Notes: generated by a model not told the origin, from the sequence alone. DNA of 64,000 nt from Lachnospiraceae bacterium (GCA_009777715.1 WRLH01000007.1:1-64000), one strand, 5' to 3'. Positions 45,466 through 54,709 are shown, counted from the stretch's first letter. Made by a program: numbers and translations.

Positions 45466-46160
45466 TGATTAAACGCCTTTTTTATTAAAAACACGAACTC
45501 ATCGTATTCAGTTGCCCCAGGGATATAATCAACGATTACGCCGTTTGCGTCAAGAATCCATGACTGCGGGATAAATTCGATTTGATAATCCGGGTCAAGC
45601 TCATCATTGGGGGCATAAGCAATGGGGAACTGATAAGCAAAGTTGTCAAAATATGCGTCAGCTTCCGCTTTTGTTTCCCAATAAGAGATGACGATGATGT
45701 TCACAAGTTCATGATAATCTTCATATACCCGCTGGATTTCGGGAAACTCCCATTTGCATGGCGGACACCATGACGCGCTGACATTGATTATCGTGGGTTT
45801 TCCGCGCAGATCCCCAAGGGTGACGCTTCCTCCGCCGCGCATTTCAAGCGTAAAATCCGGCGCGATTTCACCGATATTTATTCCGACTGGCAAATCAATT
45901 ACCGCTTCCGGTGTGGAGCCTTTCGTAATTTCAATCACCGGGGGGTCTATTGGCGTTCCAGCTGGTGATGGTTCAGCTGGTGCTGGCGTTGCTTCGGCTG
46001 GTACTGGTTCAGCTAGTGATGGTTCAGCTATCCCTTCTGCTTGTACTTGGGCGGTTGTTTCAGGAATCACAAGTTCCTCTAGCAAACTGCATCCGCCAAA
46101 TAAAAGCAGGCAGATTGCCAATACTGTCAGTATAATACTATTTTTCATTTTTCTCCTCAT
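45462..46160 (-). CDS. TlpA-like thiol-disulfide oxidoreductase lipoprotein
   Basis: A 232-residue lipoprotein: signal peptide with lipobox LFGGC near residue 24, a low-complexity Pro-Ala-Glu linker (about 45-75), and a thioredoxin-fold domain with WCPPC near 132 and a cis-proline in FIPQSW. TlpA-like proteins reduce or oxidise extracytoplasmic disulfides. First gene of the TlpA-CXXC-NapH operon, which would pass electrons outward through the Fe-S protein. Confidence 0.9.
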   Translation of the reverse strand: MRRKMKNSIILTVLAICLLLFGGCSLLEELVIPETTAQVQAEGIAEPSLAEPVPAEATPAPAEPSPAGTPIDPPVIEITKGSTPEAVIDLPVGINIGEIAPDFTLEMRGGGSVTLGDLRGKPTIINVSASWCPPCKWEFPEIQRVYEDYHELVNIIVISYWETKAEADAYFDNFAYQFPIAYAPNDELDPDYQIEFIPQSWILDANGVIVDYIPGATEYDEFVFLIKKAFNQ

Positions 46161-46192
46161 GCTTTACTAATTCTGTAACGTAAGTTGTGTAT

Positions 46193-46300
46193 TTTGCGTA
46201 TGCGTATGCAGCGTATGCCGCATATGTTGCGTATGCCGCATATGTTGCGTATGCCGCATATCTGCCGCGTATGCGTATGCCGCATATCTGCCGCGTATAC
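46193..46300. repeat. Short tandem repeat region
   Basis: An 18-bp unit GCGTATGCCGCATATGTT is present twice in tandem (46211-46246) and then in degenerate form (GCGTATGC, CGCATATCTGCC) to about 46300. It lies upstream of the TlpA-like gene. A long imperfect hairpin follows (GAGAAAGCG...GTAAC... at about 46340-46400). No gene seen in this 590-bp gap. Confidence 0.7.
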
Positions 46301-46440
46301 GAGAGCTGCCGATTCAACGTCTGACACGCTCTCGCTCCGAGAGAAAGCGTTGCGTTACATAAATTCGCAAAATACGCGAATTAAGTAACGACGTTTCTCA
46401 AGGGTCATACGTTTGAATCGCACTCTCTATTCGCGATTCT

Positions 46441-46665
46441 CGACTGCTTGCAGTCTTTTCGGTCGCTTGTTTTCCGACTAATTACGCAGTAATTAGTTTT
46501 GGTTATTCATTATACCACAATCAACACGCACGAGCCAAGCAAATCCTTCCAAGGGAAAATGCGAAGCATTTTTATAAGTCGATACGTCAGTATCGACATT
46601 TATACCATAAACCACACGCACGAGCCAAGTAAATCCTTCCAAAAGTCGATACGTCAGTATAGATA
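46441..46665 (+). repeat. Composite hairpin-module repeat, copy C
   Basis: Starts with CGACTGC/GCAGTC and ACTAATTAC/GTAATTAGT palindromes. One complete module with AAAATGC/GCATTTT and GTCGATAC/GTATCGAC follows, then a second, internally deleted copy of the same module in direct orientation. The CATGATTTC module of copies A, B and D is missing. Confidence 0.8.
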
Positions 46666-46750
46666 TGCGAAAAGCAAATTTATGGAATAATTACGGCAAC
46701 TGCATAATATTATTATAAAAAAGTATCATGTACACTTGTGGGAGTTTAAC

Positions 46751-47197
46751 ATGAAATCCAAAACCAAAATCGTCGTGCTTCATTTGAAAGAATTGATATA
46801 TACCGGTATTTTCGCGGTACTTGGAATCCTCTTTATTATCCTTTTAATAATTATGTTCCTGCCGGATAAAGATGAGGCGCAAAATGCCGGAGTGGGTGAT
46901 AAGGTTACATATACGCCGGGAATTTATACAACTTCACTTCTTTTAAATGATAATGTCCTAGACATTCAAGTGACCGTTGATGAATACCGGATTAATGATG
47001 TCGCAATCGTCAATCTCGATGAAGCTATCGCCACGATGTTTCCTTTGATTGAACCGGCTTTTGACACCATCGCCGCCCAAATCCGCGAAAAACAGTCAAC
47101 CGACAATATCAGCTATTCCAATGAAAACAAATATACCTCAACCGTCCTTTTAAATGCCATAAAAGCCTCGCTTGAGAAAGCAGTAGCCGAACCCTAA
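46751..47197 (+). CDS. Membrane-anchored small protein of unknown function
   Basis: A 148-residue protein with one N-terminal membrane helix (about 15-38, GIFAVLGILFIILLIIMFL) and an extracellular domain containing YTPGIYTTSLLLNDNVLDIQ, reminiscent of FMN-binding-like small domains but without clear motifs. The ATG at 46751 follows GGGAG and is preferred over an upstream ATG. Its stop overlaps the convergent hslO gene by 4 bp. No function can be assigned. Confidence 0.75.
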   Translation: MKSKTKIVVLHLKELIYTGIFAVLGILFIILLIIMFLPDKDEAQNAGVGDKVTYTPGIYTTSLLLNDNVLDIQVTVDEYRINDVAIVNLDEAIATMFPLIEPAFDTIAAQIREKQSTDNISYSNENKYTSTVLLNAIKASLEKAVAEP

Positions 47198-48093
47198 GCC
47201 CTTATCTTGCTAATCCTTTGTAAATCGGAATTAGTAAAATAATAGGCACTATTGCAAAAATGGCATTTTACCTCGACTGTTTCATTATCCTTTATCATTT
47301 GCAAAAGCTCATCTTTACCGATACTGATTAACGCCTTTTCAACCCGCTCTTTATCGCAGTTGCAATAAAAAGAAGGCTTAACGGTATCGGTAATGGCTAT
47401 TTTGGCATCATCACCAAGCAGCTTGTTAATCAGATAAACCGGATCCGCTTTTACGGACAGAATCTCCGTCACCGACGGAAAAGAAACTATCCTTTCTTCT
47501 AAAAAGCTAATTGTATCTAAGGAAGCCTCCGGCATTAGCTGGATAATAAAACCCCCGGCGCATTTGACTATCCCGCCGGAAACTGAATTTTCATCTTTTT
47601 CCATTAAAACCCCAAGCCCTACAATTGAGGGGGTCTGTTCGGAAACCGCAAAATAGTAAGTCAAATCCTCGGCAACTTCACCAGTTTGCAAAGTAACCTG
47701 TCCGGCATATGGCTCTTTAAGCCCCATATCCTTGATAATTTGAAAATACCCAGCCCCAACCGCTCCGCCAACATCTATCTTTCCATCAGGCCGTGCCGGC
47801 AAACAAACCAAAGGATTAAGCGCGTAACCTTTTACCCTTGCCAAGCTGTCCGCTGTAACGGTCAGGCCGCCAATTGGCCCGCTTCCGCGAATATTCAGGG
47901 TGAGCAAGTCTTTTTTGTTTTTGAGGGTACATCCCATCATTGCCCCGGCACTCAGCAAGCGGCCAAGGGCTGCTGTCGCGACAGGCCCTAAGCCATGGGC
48001 TATCCGGGCAGCTTCAACAAGATTGCGGGTAGAAGCGGAAAAAATGCGGATTGTGGCATTTAAGGCTGTGGCGCGGATGATTTGGTCGTGCAT
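47194..48093 (-). CDS. hslO: Redox-regulated chaperone Hsp33
   Basis: A 299-residue Hsp33. The N-terminal domain has SASTRNLVEAARIAHG and LGRLLSAGAMMG. The C-terminal zinc switch has FYCNCDKERVEKAL and VKCHFCNSAYYF, the four conserved cysteines (CxC and CxxC). Under oxidative stress with unfolding, the cysteines form disulfides, release zinc and activate holdase function. Normal length. Confidence 0.95.
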   Translation of the reverse strand: MHDQIIRATALNATIRIFSASTRNLVEAARIAHGLGPVATAALGRLLSAGAMMGCTLKNKKDLLTLNIRGSGPIGGLTVTADSLARVKGYALNPLVCLPARPDGKIDVGGAVGAGYFQIIKDMGLKEPYAGQVTLQTGEVAEDLTYYFAVSEQTPSIVGLGVLMEKDENSVSGGIVKCAGGFIIQLMPEASLDTISFLEERIVSFPSVTEILSVKADPVYLINKLLGDDAKIAITDTVKPSFYCNCDKERVEKALISIGKDELLQMIKDNETVEVKCHFCNSAYYFTNSDLQRISKIRA

Positions 48094-48147
48094 TTGATGT
48101 CTCCTGTTTCTTTTGCCAAATTATTTTTCAACTTATTTTCCGAACTG

Positions 48148-48168
48148 TTGACTGACTCGGTCAGTCAA
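48148..48168. repeat. Small inverted repeat
   Basis: TTGACTGA/TCAGTCAA with a 5-nt loop, in the short gap between hslO and the methyltransferase gene. No U-run follows, so a terminator is not supported. Confidence 0.5.
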
Positions 48169-48209
48169 TCGCTCGTGATTGCCCTATGCAGAAATTTCAC
48201 CTCAATACT

Positions 48210-49028
48210 TCACTTGATTTTCTGCGCAATCACAAAAATTCTTTCGCTTTTTTCATTAGGGCAAGCCTCTGTTTCATCATCGATTGCCTTGATAAATTCT
48301 AGGCCTGCTTCATTTAGGAAACCCTTAATTTGCTCAAGTTCATAGCCCTTTTGATAGTGGGTCTCCTGATACCGCGCAAAATAACCGCTCTCTTCTTTAA
48401 TGAAAAAAGTCAAATCATACTCATTCAGGCACTTAGCGGCATGATAATAATTTTCCCAGATAAAGGCACAATCTTCATCGCTTTCAGCAATTGTCGCGTC
48501 GCCGATTACCTGCTCATATTTGTACTTTGTATTAAAATCAAAAATGAAAATCCCGCCGGGATAAAGATAGTTATGCACAAGCCTTAACGTTTTTTCAATA
48601 TCTGCGGAAGTTAAAAGATAATTAAGCGAATCACAAATTAAGATAATCGTCCCGACTGTGCTATAAAGCTCCATTTCCTGCATTTTTTGGCATAAATAAA
48701 GAATATTGCTTCCTGATGTTTCTTTTTTGCTGATGGCAATATTGAGCATTTCCGACGAACTGTCGATTCCAATCATGTCGTAACCTAGGCGATAAAGCAT
48801 TTCCGTCATCGTCCCCGTGCCGCAGCCTAACTCTAAGACAAGATTTTTTTCACTTAAACATAATTCGGCGGGCGAAAGGCCGGGCGAAAAATCTTTTCGT
48901 GGCAATGGCAACGGTTTAGAGATTCCATATGCTTTAATCCACTCATTAATGCGAAGTAACCACTTTTCATATGGTATATCCTGCATGAATTTATCATAAA
49001 TTTGTGCAAAACGTTCATACATAGGCAT
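48210..49028 (-). CDS. Class I SAM-dependent methyltransferase
   Basis: A 272-residue methyltransferase with YERFAQIYDKFM at the start, SAM-binding motif LELGCGTGTMTEML near 84, GIDSS near 106 and YPGGIFIFDFNT near 173. The substrate is unknown. It overlaps the 3' end of hisC by 14 bp, so it is probably cotranscribed with the glycosyltransferase and hisC. Confidence 0.88.
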   Translation of the reverse strand: MPMYERFAQIYDKFMQDIPYEKWLLRINEWIKAYGISKPLPLPRKDFSPGLSPAELCLSEKNLVLELGCGTGTMTEMLYRLGYDMIGIDSSSEMLNIAISKKETSGSNILYLCQKMQEMELYSTVGTIILICDSLNYLLTSADIEKTLRLVHNYLYPGGIFIFDFNTKYKYEQVIGDATIAESDEDCAFIWENYYHAAKCLNEYDLTFFIKEESGYFARYQETHYQKGYELEQIKGFLNEAGLEFIKAIDDETEACPNEKSERIFVIAQKIK

Positions 49029-50064
49029 CCAAAAATGCGGTTAAAGCCCGCATTTCCTCATCAGTTCCAATCGTGATCCGCAAATACTCACAAATCCGGG
49101 GCTTATTCCAATGGCGGACATAAATTCCCCTCTCGCTAAGGGCCGTAAATAATTCTGCCCCCGATAAGCGTGGGTGGGTGACAAAGATAAAATTCCCATC
49201 TGATTTGGGATAAATAAAACCAAGGCGGTCAAGTTCTTTTTCGAACCAAGCGCGGGTATTAATTATTTTCGCCGTGGTCTTTTTAAAATAATCATCATCA
49301 AGGACAGCCGCCGCGCCAAGGCTTAACGCCGTCCGGTTCATTGTATAAGAATTAGTGGCAAATTTCGCATCACTTAGATATTTGATTAGTTTCTGGTTTC
49401 CCATCGCGTAACCTATCCGCATTCCCGCCATTGCCCGCGATTTTGAAAATGTCTGGACAATTAAAAGATTGTCATATTTCGAAGCCAAGGAAAGCGCGCT
49501 AGTTCCGCCAAAATCAATATAAGCCTCATCAACAATCACAACACTTCCGCTATTTTTGCCCACAATAAATTCGACTACATCTAGGTCTTCAAAAACGCCA
49601 GTCGGGGCATTGGGATTGGGAAAAATAATTCCGCCGTTTTTAACCAAATAATCCTCTTTAACCATCTGAAAATTGCCATCTAGAGGAATCTTTTGATACG
49701 GAATCCGGTAAAGCTCTGCCCAGACATCATAAAAACTATAGGTAATATCCGGGAAAAGAATCGGCTTCTTGCTATTAAAAAAGGTCAAAAAAGCTAACGC
49801 CAGAACGTCATCAGAACCAACGCCAACAAAAACCTGCTCGCAAGGAAGGCCATAATAATCTGCAAGGCATGAAACTAACGCGGTGCAGTCCGGGTCAGGA
49901 TAAAGACGAAAATCATCCGCCGAAAGCTCCGCTAAGGCTTTGCTTACGCCTGGGGCCGGGGGATAAGGGCATTCGTTAGTATTAAGTTTGATGATATCTC
50001 TTCGTTTCGGCTGCTCCCCGGCGGTATAAGGGGTAACAGTCCGGACGTTTTCTTGCCATGCCAT
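49015..50064 (-). CDS. hisC: Histidinol-phosphate aminotransferase
   Basis: A 349-residue PLP aminotransferase of the HisC family with NTNECPYPPAPGV near 28, FPNPNAPTG near 150, VDEAYIDFGG near 177 and the PLP-lysine region SKSRAMAGMRIGY near 207. It converts imidazole acetol phosphate to histidinol phosphate, or acts on other 2-oxo acids. The start at 50064 (MAWQENV) is preferred since GGAGA is 5-6 nt upstream; the frame is open further up. No other his genes are adjacent. Confidence 0.88.
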   Translation of the reverse strand: MAWQENVRTVTPYTAGEQPKRRDIIKLNTNECPYPPAPGVSKALAELSADDFRLYPDPDCTALVSCLADYYGLPCEQVFVGVGSDDVLALAFLTFFNSKKPILFPDITYSFYDVWAELYRIPYQKIPLDGNFQMVKEDYLVKNGGIIFPNPNAPTGVFEDLDVVEFIVGKNSGSVVIVDEAYIDFGGTSALSLASKYDNLLIVQTFSKSRAMAGMRIGYAMGNQKLIKYLSDAKFATNSYTMNRTALSLGAAAVLDDDYFKKTTAKIINTRAWFEKELDRLGFIYPKSDGNFIFVTHPRLSGAELFTALSERGIYVRHWNKPRICEYLRITIGTDEEMRALTAFLDAYV

Positions 50065-50080
50065 AAGGTTCTCCATGCCT

Positions 50081-51106
50081 TTATTTTTCTGCTTTCCACT
50101 CCGAAGCAAGCTTCTTGTATTTGGCTGCTTCATCTTTTATATTCAGGGTTTCATAACATTCAAAAAGGGCAGTCAAGGGTAAAATTCCGCTTGTTTTTAT
50201 GTCAATAATGCTGCTTGTTTCAAAGGCGGCGTTAAAAAACCAGATCACCGCTTCCGTAAGGTCATCTTGCGAGCGGTAAAACTCGCCAAGCTCGTAGCAA
50301 ATTTCACTTGAACCCTCACTCCCGATATCCTTAAGGGCAAATTTGAAAAATTTCACCGCATCGCCGCGTAACCGGGAAGCCCTGGCAACAACGCAGGCGG
50401 CTTCTTTAATCTCTTCAAGCGAAGAAGCGTTATCAGAAGCCACCCATTCAAAATATGCTTCGGCTTCCAGGAAATCATTTTTTTCCCCGACCATAAATAA
50501 CTCCCTTGCATATAAATTATTTAGCCTCTTCGGCAAACCAAGTGGGGCATTTGGGGCCGTCATGCCTCGGAAAATCGCCAAATCACGCGCCGCGTGGCTT
50601 GCTTTTGGCTCATGGATGATTTCGATTTCGCTGTCGAAAATAACCGGCTCTAAGCGGATCGTTTCGTGAATCGGGTCAATCCAAGTAAAAATGCGGTTGC
50701 GTTTAAATAATTTCGGCCTGTATTCGCGGTCAAAATTGTAAACCGTGCCAAACTTGAGCTGGTTTACATAATACATCTGGACAAGTTCAGCTTCACCGTT
50801 AAGAATCTGCTTTAAATCTTTAAAACGCTGGCGGTTTATCTCGTCGATCACTTCATCGGCATCAGCGGAATAAATATACTCACAGCTTGCTTTTGAAAAA
50901 GCAAAATTGCGGGCCGCCGAAAAATCATCAATCCACTCAAAATCAAAAATTTTGTCCGTGTAAAGGGCGGCAATTTCTTTTGTGCTGTCCGTCGAGCCTG
51001 TGTCAACAATGATAATCTCGTCCATTATGTCAAAAACCGTCTCAAGGCAACGCTTAAGGATATCTGCTTCATTTTTTACAATCATACAAAGGCTTATTGT
51101 CGTCAT
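50081..51106 (-). CDS. Family 2 glycosyltransferase
   Basis: A 341-residue GT-A protein: ISLCMIVKNEADILKRCLETV at the start, EIIIVDTGSTDSTKEIA near 33 and the metal-binding SADADEVID near 81. The C-terminal 150 residues are helical and repeat-like (TPR type). Similar proteins transfer sugars to proteins or glycans. The acceptor is unknown. The methyltransferase, hisC and this gene form a minus-strand cluster. Confidence 0.88.
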   Translation of the reverse strand: MTTISLCMIVKNEADILKRCLETVFDIMDEIIIVDTGSTDSTKEIAALYTDKIFDFEWIDDFSAARNFAFSKASCEYIYSADADEVIDEINRQRFKDLKQILNGEAELVQMYYVNQLKFGTVYNFDREYRPKLFKRNRIFTWIDPIHETIRLEPVIFDSEIEIIHEPKASHAARDLAIFRGMTAPNAPLGLPKRLNNLYARELFMVGEKNDFLEAEAYFEWVASDNASSLEEIKEAACVVARASRLRGDAVKFFKFALKDIGSEGSSEICYELGEFYRSQDDLTEAVIWFFNAAFETSSIIDIKTSGILPLTALFECYETLNIKDEAAKYKKLASEWKAEK

Positions 51107-51195
51107 GCCTTAATTATACAGCTTAGGCACTTTAAGCACAAGATGGATTTAATTAACCTCTGGCATTTTTTCCATTTACGTGCTAAAATCAATCT

Positions 51196-51915
51196 ATGAC
51201 GGAAAAACATACCATTTTAATCGCTGATGATGATGATGAAATTCGTGAGGTTATCCGGATTCTGTTAGGGAATGAAGGATACGCGGTCCTCGAAGCTGTC
51301 AATGGCAAGGAAGCGGTCGCCAAAATGGACGAGACTGTTTCTTTGGTTATTCTTGATGTGATGATGCCTGTTTCATCAGGAATCAATGCCTGCTTAGAAA
51401 TCCGCAAAAAATACGTGACCCCGATCTTATTCCTGACCGCAAAATCCTCTGACACCGACAAAGTCGCCGGATTTTCAGCCGGGGGTGATGATTACCTAAT
51501 CAAGCCTTTTTCCTATTCCGAACTTTTATCACGGGTCAAGGCATTAATCCGCCGTTTCCAGATTTACAATCAGGCTGGGGACAATTCGCCGAAAGTTTTA
51601 ATGTCGTCTGCGCCAAGGAATATCTATTTTCATGATATCCAGATTGACACCGAAACTAAGCAGACGTTCAAAAACGAAGAGGAAATCATCTTAACGGAAA
51701 TCGAATACCAAATCCTTTTTCTGCTTGCGGCAAACCGCAAAAAAATCTTTTCCGTCAAAGATATTTATGAAAATGTCTGGAAAGAAGATTATCTTGTTTC
51801 CTCTAATAATACTGTCAATGTCCATATCCGCAATCTGCGCAAGAAACTAGAGGACGGCGAGCAGCCCAACCGCATTATCATCAATATCTGGGGAAGGGGG
51901 TACCGGATTGACTAA
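51196..51915 (+). CDS. OmpR/VanR-family response regulator
   Basis: A 239-residue regulator. The receiver domain has the acidic pocket ADDDDE, phosphoacceptor Asp in LVILDVMMP near 55 and the conserved lysine in LIKPF. The winged-helix domain (about 135-239) ends in NTVNVHIRNLRKKLED and GRGYRID. The gene overlaps the following kinase gene by 8 bp, so the two form a two-component system. Confidence 0.93.
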   Translation: MTEKHTILIADDDDEIREVIRILLGNEGYAVLEAVNGKEAVAKMDETVSLVILDVMMPVSSGINACLEIRKKYVTPILFLTAKSSDTDKVAGFSAGGDDYLIKPFSYSELLSRVKALIRRFQIYNQAGDNSPKVLMSSAPRNIYFHDIQIDTETKQTFKNEEEIILTEIEYQILFLLAANRKKIFSVKDIYENVWKEDYLVSSNNTVNVHIRNLRKKLEDGEQPNRIIINIWGRGYRID

Positions 51916-53278
51916 GAAAATATCAACGCAGCTAATCATTGGCGTCATTGCGGCGATGATTATTGCTTATCTTTCATTCACGCCCTTTATCCGCTTGTCT
52001 TATAATATCATTGAGCGGACAATTGCCAGCCCCGAAGCCATTGCCGAAGACGAAATCCGCTATATTTGGCTGCTTCAAGAGTTTTTTATTGACAGCAATA
52101 TCACCCTGGACAATTTGTCACTCCTAAATGACTGGGTATCATCTGACCGCAATATCAAGCTGACGCTTTTTACCAACAATCTGATTTTTGATTCTGACTA
52201 TGAGAGCCGCTTTATTGACTATGCCCCTGCTGATGACGATTTGGTCAATATCGGATATCGCCAATATCTTGACAAACAATATATCTCGACTTTGATAAAA
52301 GATTTTAGTTCCAACTTTTATACCCTAACTCTTGCTGACGGAACGGAAGTTAACGCCTTAGTCCATAGCGAAATTTATTCCCAGTATTACCTGTGGGCAT
52401 ATTATGCCAGTTTAGGGATGTCCATTTTGATTTTTATCCTGATTTGCCTTTTGTTAGTCCGGATAAAACTGCGCTACCTTGCAAAATTATCCCATGACCT
52501 AAAAATCTTAGAGGGCGGCGACCTGGATTATGAGCTGACCGAATCCGGGCAAGATGAGCTTTTTGAACTAGCCCAAGGCATCAATCAGCTTAGGTTGTCC
52601 CTGATTGCCCGCAAAATGGAAGAAGAAAAAACCAAGGAAGCCCACCAGAAGCTTATGACCGCGTTAGCGCATGATTTGCGGACTCCGCTTACTTCGCTGA
52701 TTGGTTATCTTGAACTGATGTTATTAAAGCGTTATGATAATGAAGAACAGCTTAAGCATTTTATTAAGACAACTAAACGCAAAGCTTTCCAAATCAGGGA
52801 AATGTCAGACAAACTCTTTGAATATTTCCTTGCGACCGAAAAAACCGCGGAAACTTATCATAAAGAGTTAATCCGGACGCAAATTTTGATTGAAAGCCTA
52901 ATCGATAACCAGATTTTTGACTTGGAAAACAGCGGATTCATCGTAAAATTCTATGCTGAATTGGGGGCATTTAAAGGCGTTTGCTTGATTGACCCCGAAT
53001 TTCTCCAGCGCGTTTTGGACAATACCCTTTCCAATATTAGAAAATATGCCAACCGGGAAAAACCGCTCGATATTGTCGCCTTTGAAACCGACGCTTTTTT
53101 GCATATTGAATTTATCAATGCCCTTAATCAAACCGTTTATTCAGTCGAAAGCACAGCCCTTGGCCTCCACACCTGCACAAAGATAATGCAGGAGCATGGG
53201 GGCAGTTACCAAGGTTACGAGCAGGGGGACAAATATATCAGCCGCTTGATTTTGCCGCTTAAGAAAGTTGACGCGTAA
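51908..53278 (+). CDS. VanS-like sensor histidine kinase
   Basis: A 456-residue membrane kinase: helix near 10-30, extracytoplasmic domain (about 35-155), second helix (LGMSILIFILICLLL near 170), HAMP-like segment, HisKA with ALAHDLRTPLTSLIGYLELM near 255, and an HATPase domain with NTLSNIRKYANREKP. The overall layout resembles VanS. The C-terminal ATP-lid motifs are weak (TALGLHTCTKIMQEHGG). Ligand unknown; neighbouring murein genes are not directly linked. Confidence 0.9.
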   Translation: MTKKISTQLIIGVIAAMIIAYLSFTPFIRLSYNIIERTIASPEAIAEDEIRYIWLLQEFFIDSNITLDNLSLLNDWVSSDRNIKLTLFTNNLIFDSDYESRFIDYAPADDDLVNIGYRQYLDKQYISTLIKDFSSNFYTLTLADGTEVNALVHSEIYSQYYLWAYYASLGMSILIFILICLLLVRIKLRYLAKLSHDLKILEGGDLDYELTESGQDELFELAQGINQLRLSLIARKMEEEKTKEAHQKLMTALAHDLRTPLTSLIGYLELMLLKRYDNEEQLKHFIKTTKRKAFQIREMSDKLFEYFLATEKTAETYHKELIRTQILIESLIDNQIFDLENSGFIVKFYAELGAFKGVCLIDPEFLQRVLDNTLSNIRKYANREKPLDIVAFETDAFLHIEFINALNQTVYSVESTALGLHTCTKIMQEHGGSYQGYEQGDKYISRLILPLKKVDA

Positions 53279-53352
53279 GCATAACATCCAATGCGGCTGC
53301 GGATTTTATCTGGGAGCTGATAGTCAGGGCTGTCATAACTTATTAAAAGGAT

Positions 53353-53390
53353 GAAAAAAGGACTGGGAAATATTTTCCAGTCCTTTTTTC
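53353..53390 (+). terminator. Rho-independent terminator after the kinase gene
   Basis: GAAAAAAGGACTGG paired with CCAGTCCTTTTTTC around a short loop, 75 bp after the kinase stop. The symmetrical A/T flanks make it potentially bidirectional. Confidence 0.85.
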
Positions 53391-53411
53391 ATTAGATAAG
53401 GCTTAACATTA

Positions 53412-53684
53412 TTAAAACAAGTCCGAGTGCGTTCCTGTTCTCACAAAATATAATTCGTCAAACTCCTTGTCCACTTGATAAATCAACAACCAATCCGGCT
53501 TAATGTGGCACTCTAAACAGCCCGCATAATCGCCTTGTAGTTGATGTTCCTTATTTTTTGGTTCAAGCGGCTTTTCGGCTTCAAGGTCGGACATAACGGC
53601 AAGCAAATCCGGCATAGCGTAATTGCGTTTTTGACAGCGTTTGTAATCTTTCTTGAATTGGGTAGAGTAAATGGGGTTTAACAT
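53412..53684 (-). CDS. YafQ/RelE-type mRNA interferase toxin
   Basis: A 90-residue toxin: YSTQFKKDYKRCQKR at the start, HQLQGDYAGCLECHIKPDWLLIYQV in the middle, and a C-terminal FVRTGTHSDLF. This is the YafQ pattern, including the terminal histidine region. It cleaves ribosome-bound mRNA. The ATG directly follows the stop of the RelB/DinJ-type antitoxin gene. Confidence 0.92.
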   Translation of the reverse strand: MLNPIYSTQFKKDYKRCQKRNYAMPDLLAVMSDLEAEKPLEPKNKEHQLQGDYAGCLECHIKPDWLLIYQVDKEFDELYFVRTGTHSDLF

Positions 53685-53966
53685 TTATTCCCCCATTTCT
53701 TTCGCAAAATCAGCGACTGGCATAAATCTTTTAGGAATTTCCCCGCTGCGTATACTTTCAACTTCACGAATAGCCGCCAAAGTTCTAGCGTTTGGCTTGT
53801 CAAGCGCTATTTCAAACGGAATTTTGCCCAGCCGTACCGACTGCCTAACAAAGACATTCATGGCGGTAGTCATATTCATTCCTAATTCTGAAAACAAACT
53901 GTCTGCCTGTTCCTTTAATTCTCTATCCATACAGATACTAAGGTTAATTGTTGATTGACTGCTCAT
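53685..53966 (-). CDS. RelB/DinJ-family antitoxin
   Basis: A 93-residue antitoxin with a ribbon-helix-helix N-terminus (INLSICMDRELKEQADSLFSELGMNMTTAMNVFVRQSV) and a C-terminal toxin-binding tail. Strong GGAGGTGA ribosome binding site. It probably represses its own promoter through the inverted repeat upstream. Confidence 0.92.
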   Translation of the reverse strand: MSSQSTINLSICMDRELKEQADSLFSELGMNMTTAMNVFVRQSVRLGKIPFEIALDKPNARTLAAIREVESIRSGEIPKRFMPVADFAKEMGE

Positions 53967-53979
53967 AAAATCACCTCCG

Positions 53980-54021
53980 ATATAGTGTGTAAATTATACT
54001 ATATAATATGTGCCTTGTCAA
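53980..54021 (-). promoter_or_regulatory. Promoter and operator of the RelB/YafQ operon
   Basis: Minus strand TTGACA (54016-54021) and TATAAT (53993-53998) with a 17-bp spacer. An inverted repeat ATATAGT...ACTATAT (53980-53986 with 53998-54004) overlaps the -10 region and is the likely antitoxin operator. Confidence 0.8.
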
Positions 54022-54077
54022 TTTTTTTTGCTGTTTTGCATTGCTAAATTTCGGCATGAATGTAAAGCGTACGCGCA

Positions 54078-54533
54078 TTGGTTGATTACAAGATAATTGC
54101 CGTCCAATCCTTCCCCGAACTCAAGGGACACATATATAACGAGCTTAATAAAGTAACCGAAGCAAAATTCAGCAATGCTGACGTATTGGGATTTTACCAG
54201 CCAGGCATAAAGAAAATTACCATCAGCAAGCGGATCGCAGGGAATGAAAAGCTTGTCAGGGAAACAGTTGCCCATGAGCTTGGCCATGCTTTATCAGAAA
54301 AGCCCAGGAATGGATTCAATACAACCACGGAAGCTTTCGACAAGGCCTACCATGAATGGCTGAAAACCAACCCGAAAGCAACGGAACGGAGTTTTGCCAA
54401 CGCAATTTCATCTTATGCGGAAGCAGCCAAAGCAGAGGCTTTTGCGGAGGCATTTATGGATTTTACGGTAAACGGAAAGAATGCCGCCGATGCCTCAAAA
54501 TTAATCATGAATATTGGAGGAAATAAAGAATGA
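54078..54533 (+). CDS. Phage-like zinc metallopeptidase fragment (MuF C-terminal type)
   Basis: A 151-residue protein starting at a TTG (54078) with no clear ribosome binding site. It carries HELGHAL near residue 72, a zincin motif, and EAFAEAF near 130 as a possible third zinc ligand. This looks like the C-terminal metallopeptidase domain often found at the end of phage MuF/portal-type proteins. No upstream part is present, so it may be the remaining 3' end of a phage gene. It ends by overlapping a small phage-type gene. Confidence 0.5.
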   Translation: MVDYKIIAVQSFPELKGHIYNELNKVTEAKFSNADVLGFYQPGIKKITISKRIAGNEKLVRETVAHELGHALSEKPRNGFNTTTEAFDKAYHEWLKTNPKATERSFANAISSYAEAAKAEAFAEAFMDFTVNGKNAADASKLIMNIGGNKE

Positions 54534-54709
54534 TTGACAGGGATTTATTAAAAGTTTTAGACAGCCCTTGGGTAATATCCATTGGCGGTGACATGGATGG
54601 CAGCTTTGGCTTTGAGCTGAAGGACGGGGCGCCTAAAAAAATCAGGAAGCAATTTGAGAGAGTTTTACTGGCCCACTATGCAGAGCTGTCTGCCCGCGGG
54701 GAAATATAA
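54530..54709 (+). CDS. Small phage-associated protein
   Basis: A 59-residue protein preceded by GGAGGAAATAAAGA; its ATG overlaps the stop of the metallopeptidase fragment. It reads MIDRDLLKVLDSPWVISIGG at the start and ends in LAHYAELSARGEI. I do not recognise a family. Because translation is coupled to the phage-like gene, it is probably part of the same remnant. Confidence 0.55.
   Translation: MIDRDLLKVLDSPWVISIGGDMDGSFGFELKDGAPKKIRKQFERVLLAHYAELSARGEI

Noticed and set aside
46185-46388. Open frame rich in RMRMPHML repeats
   Set aside because: It is a translation of the short tandem repeats upstream of the TlpA operon.
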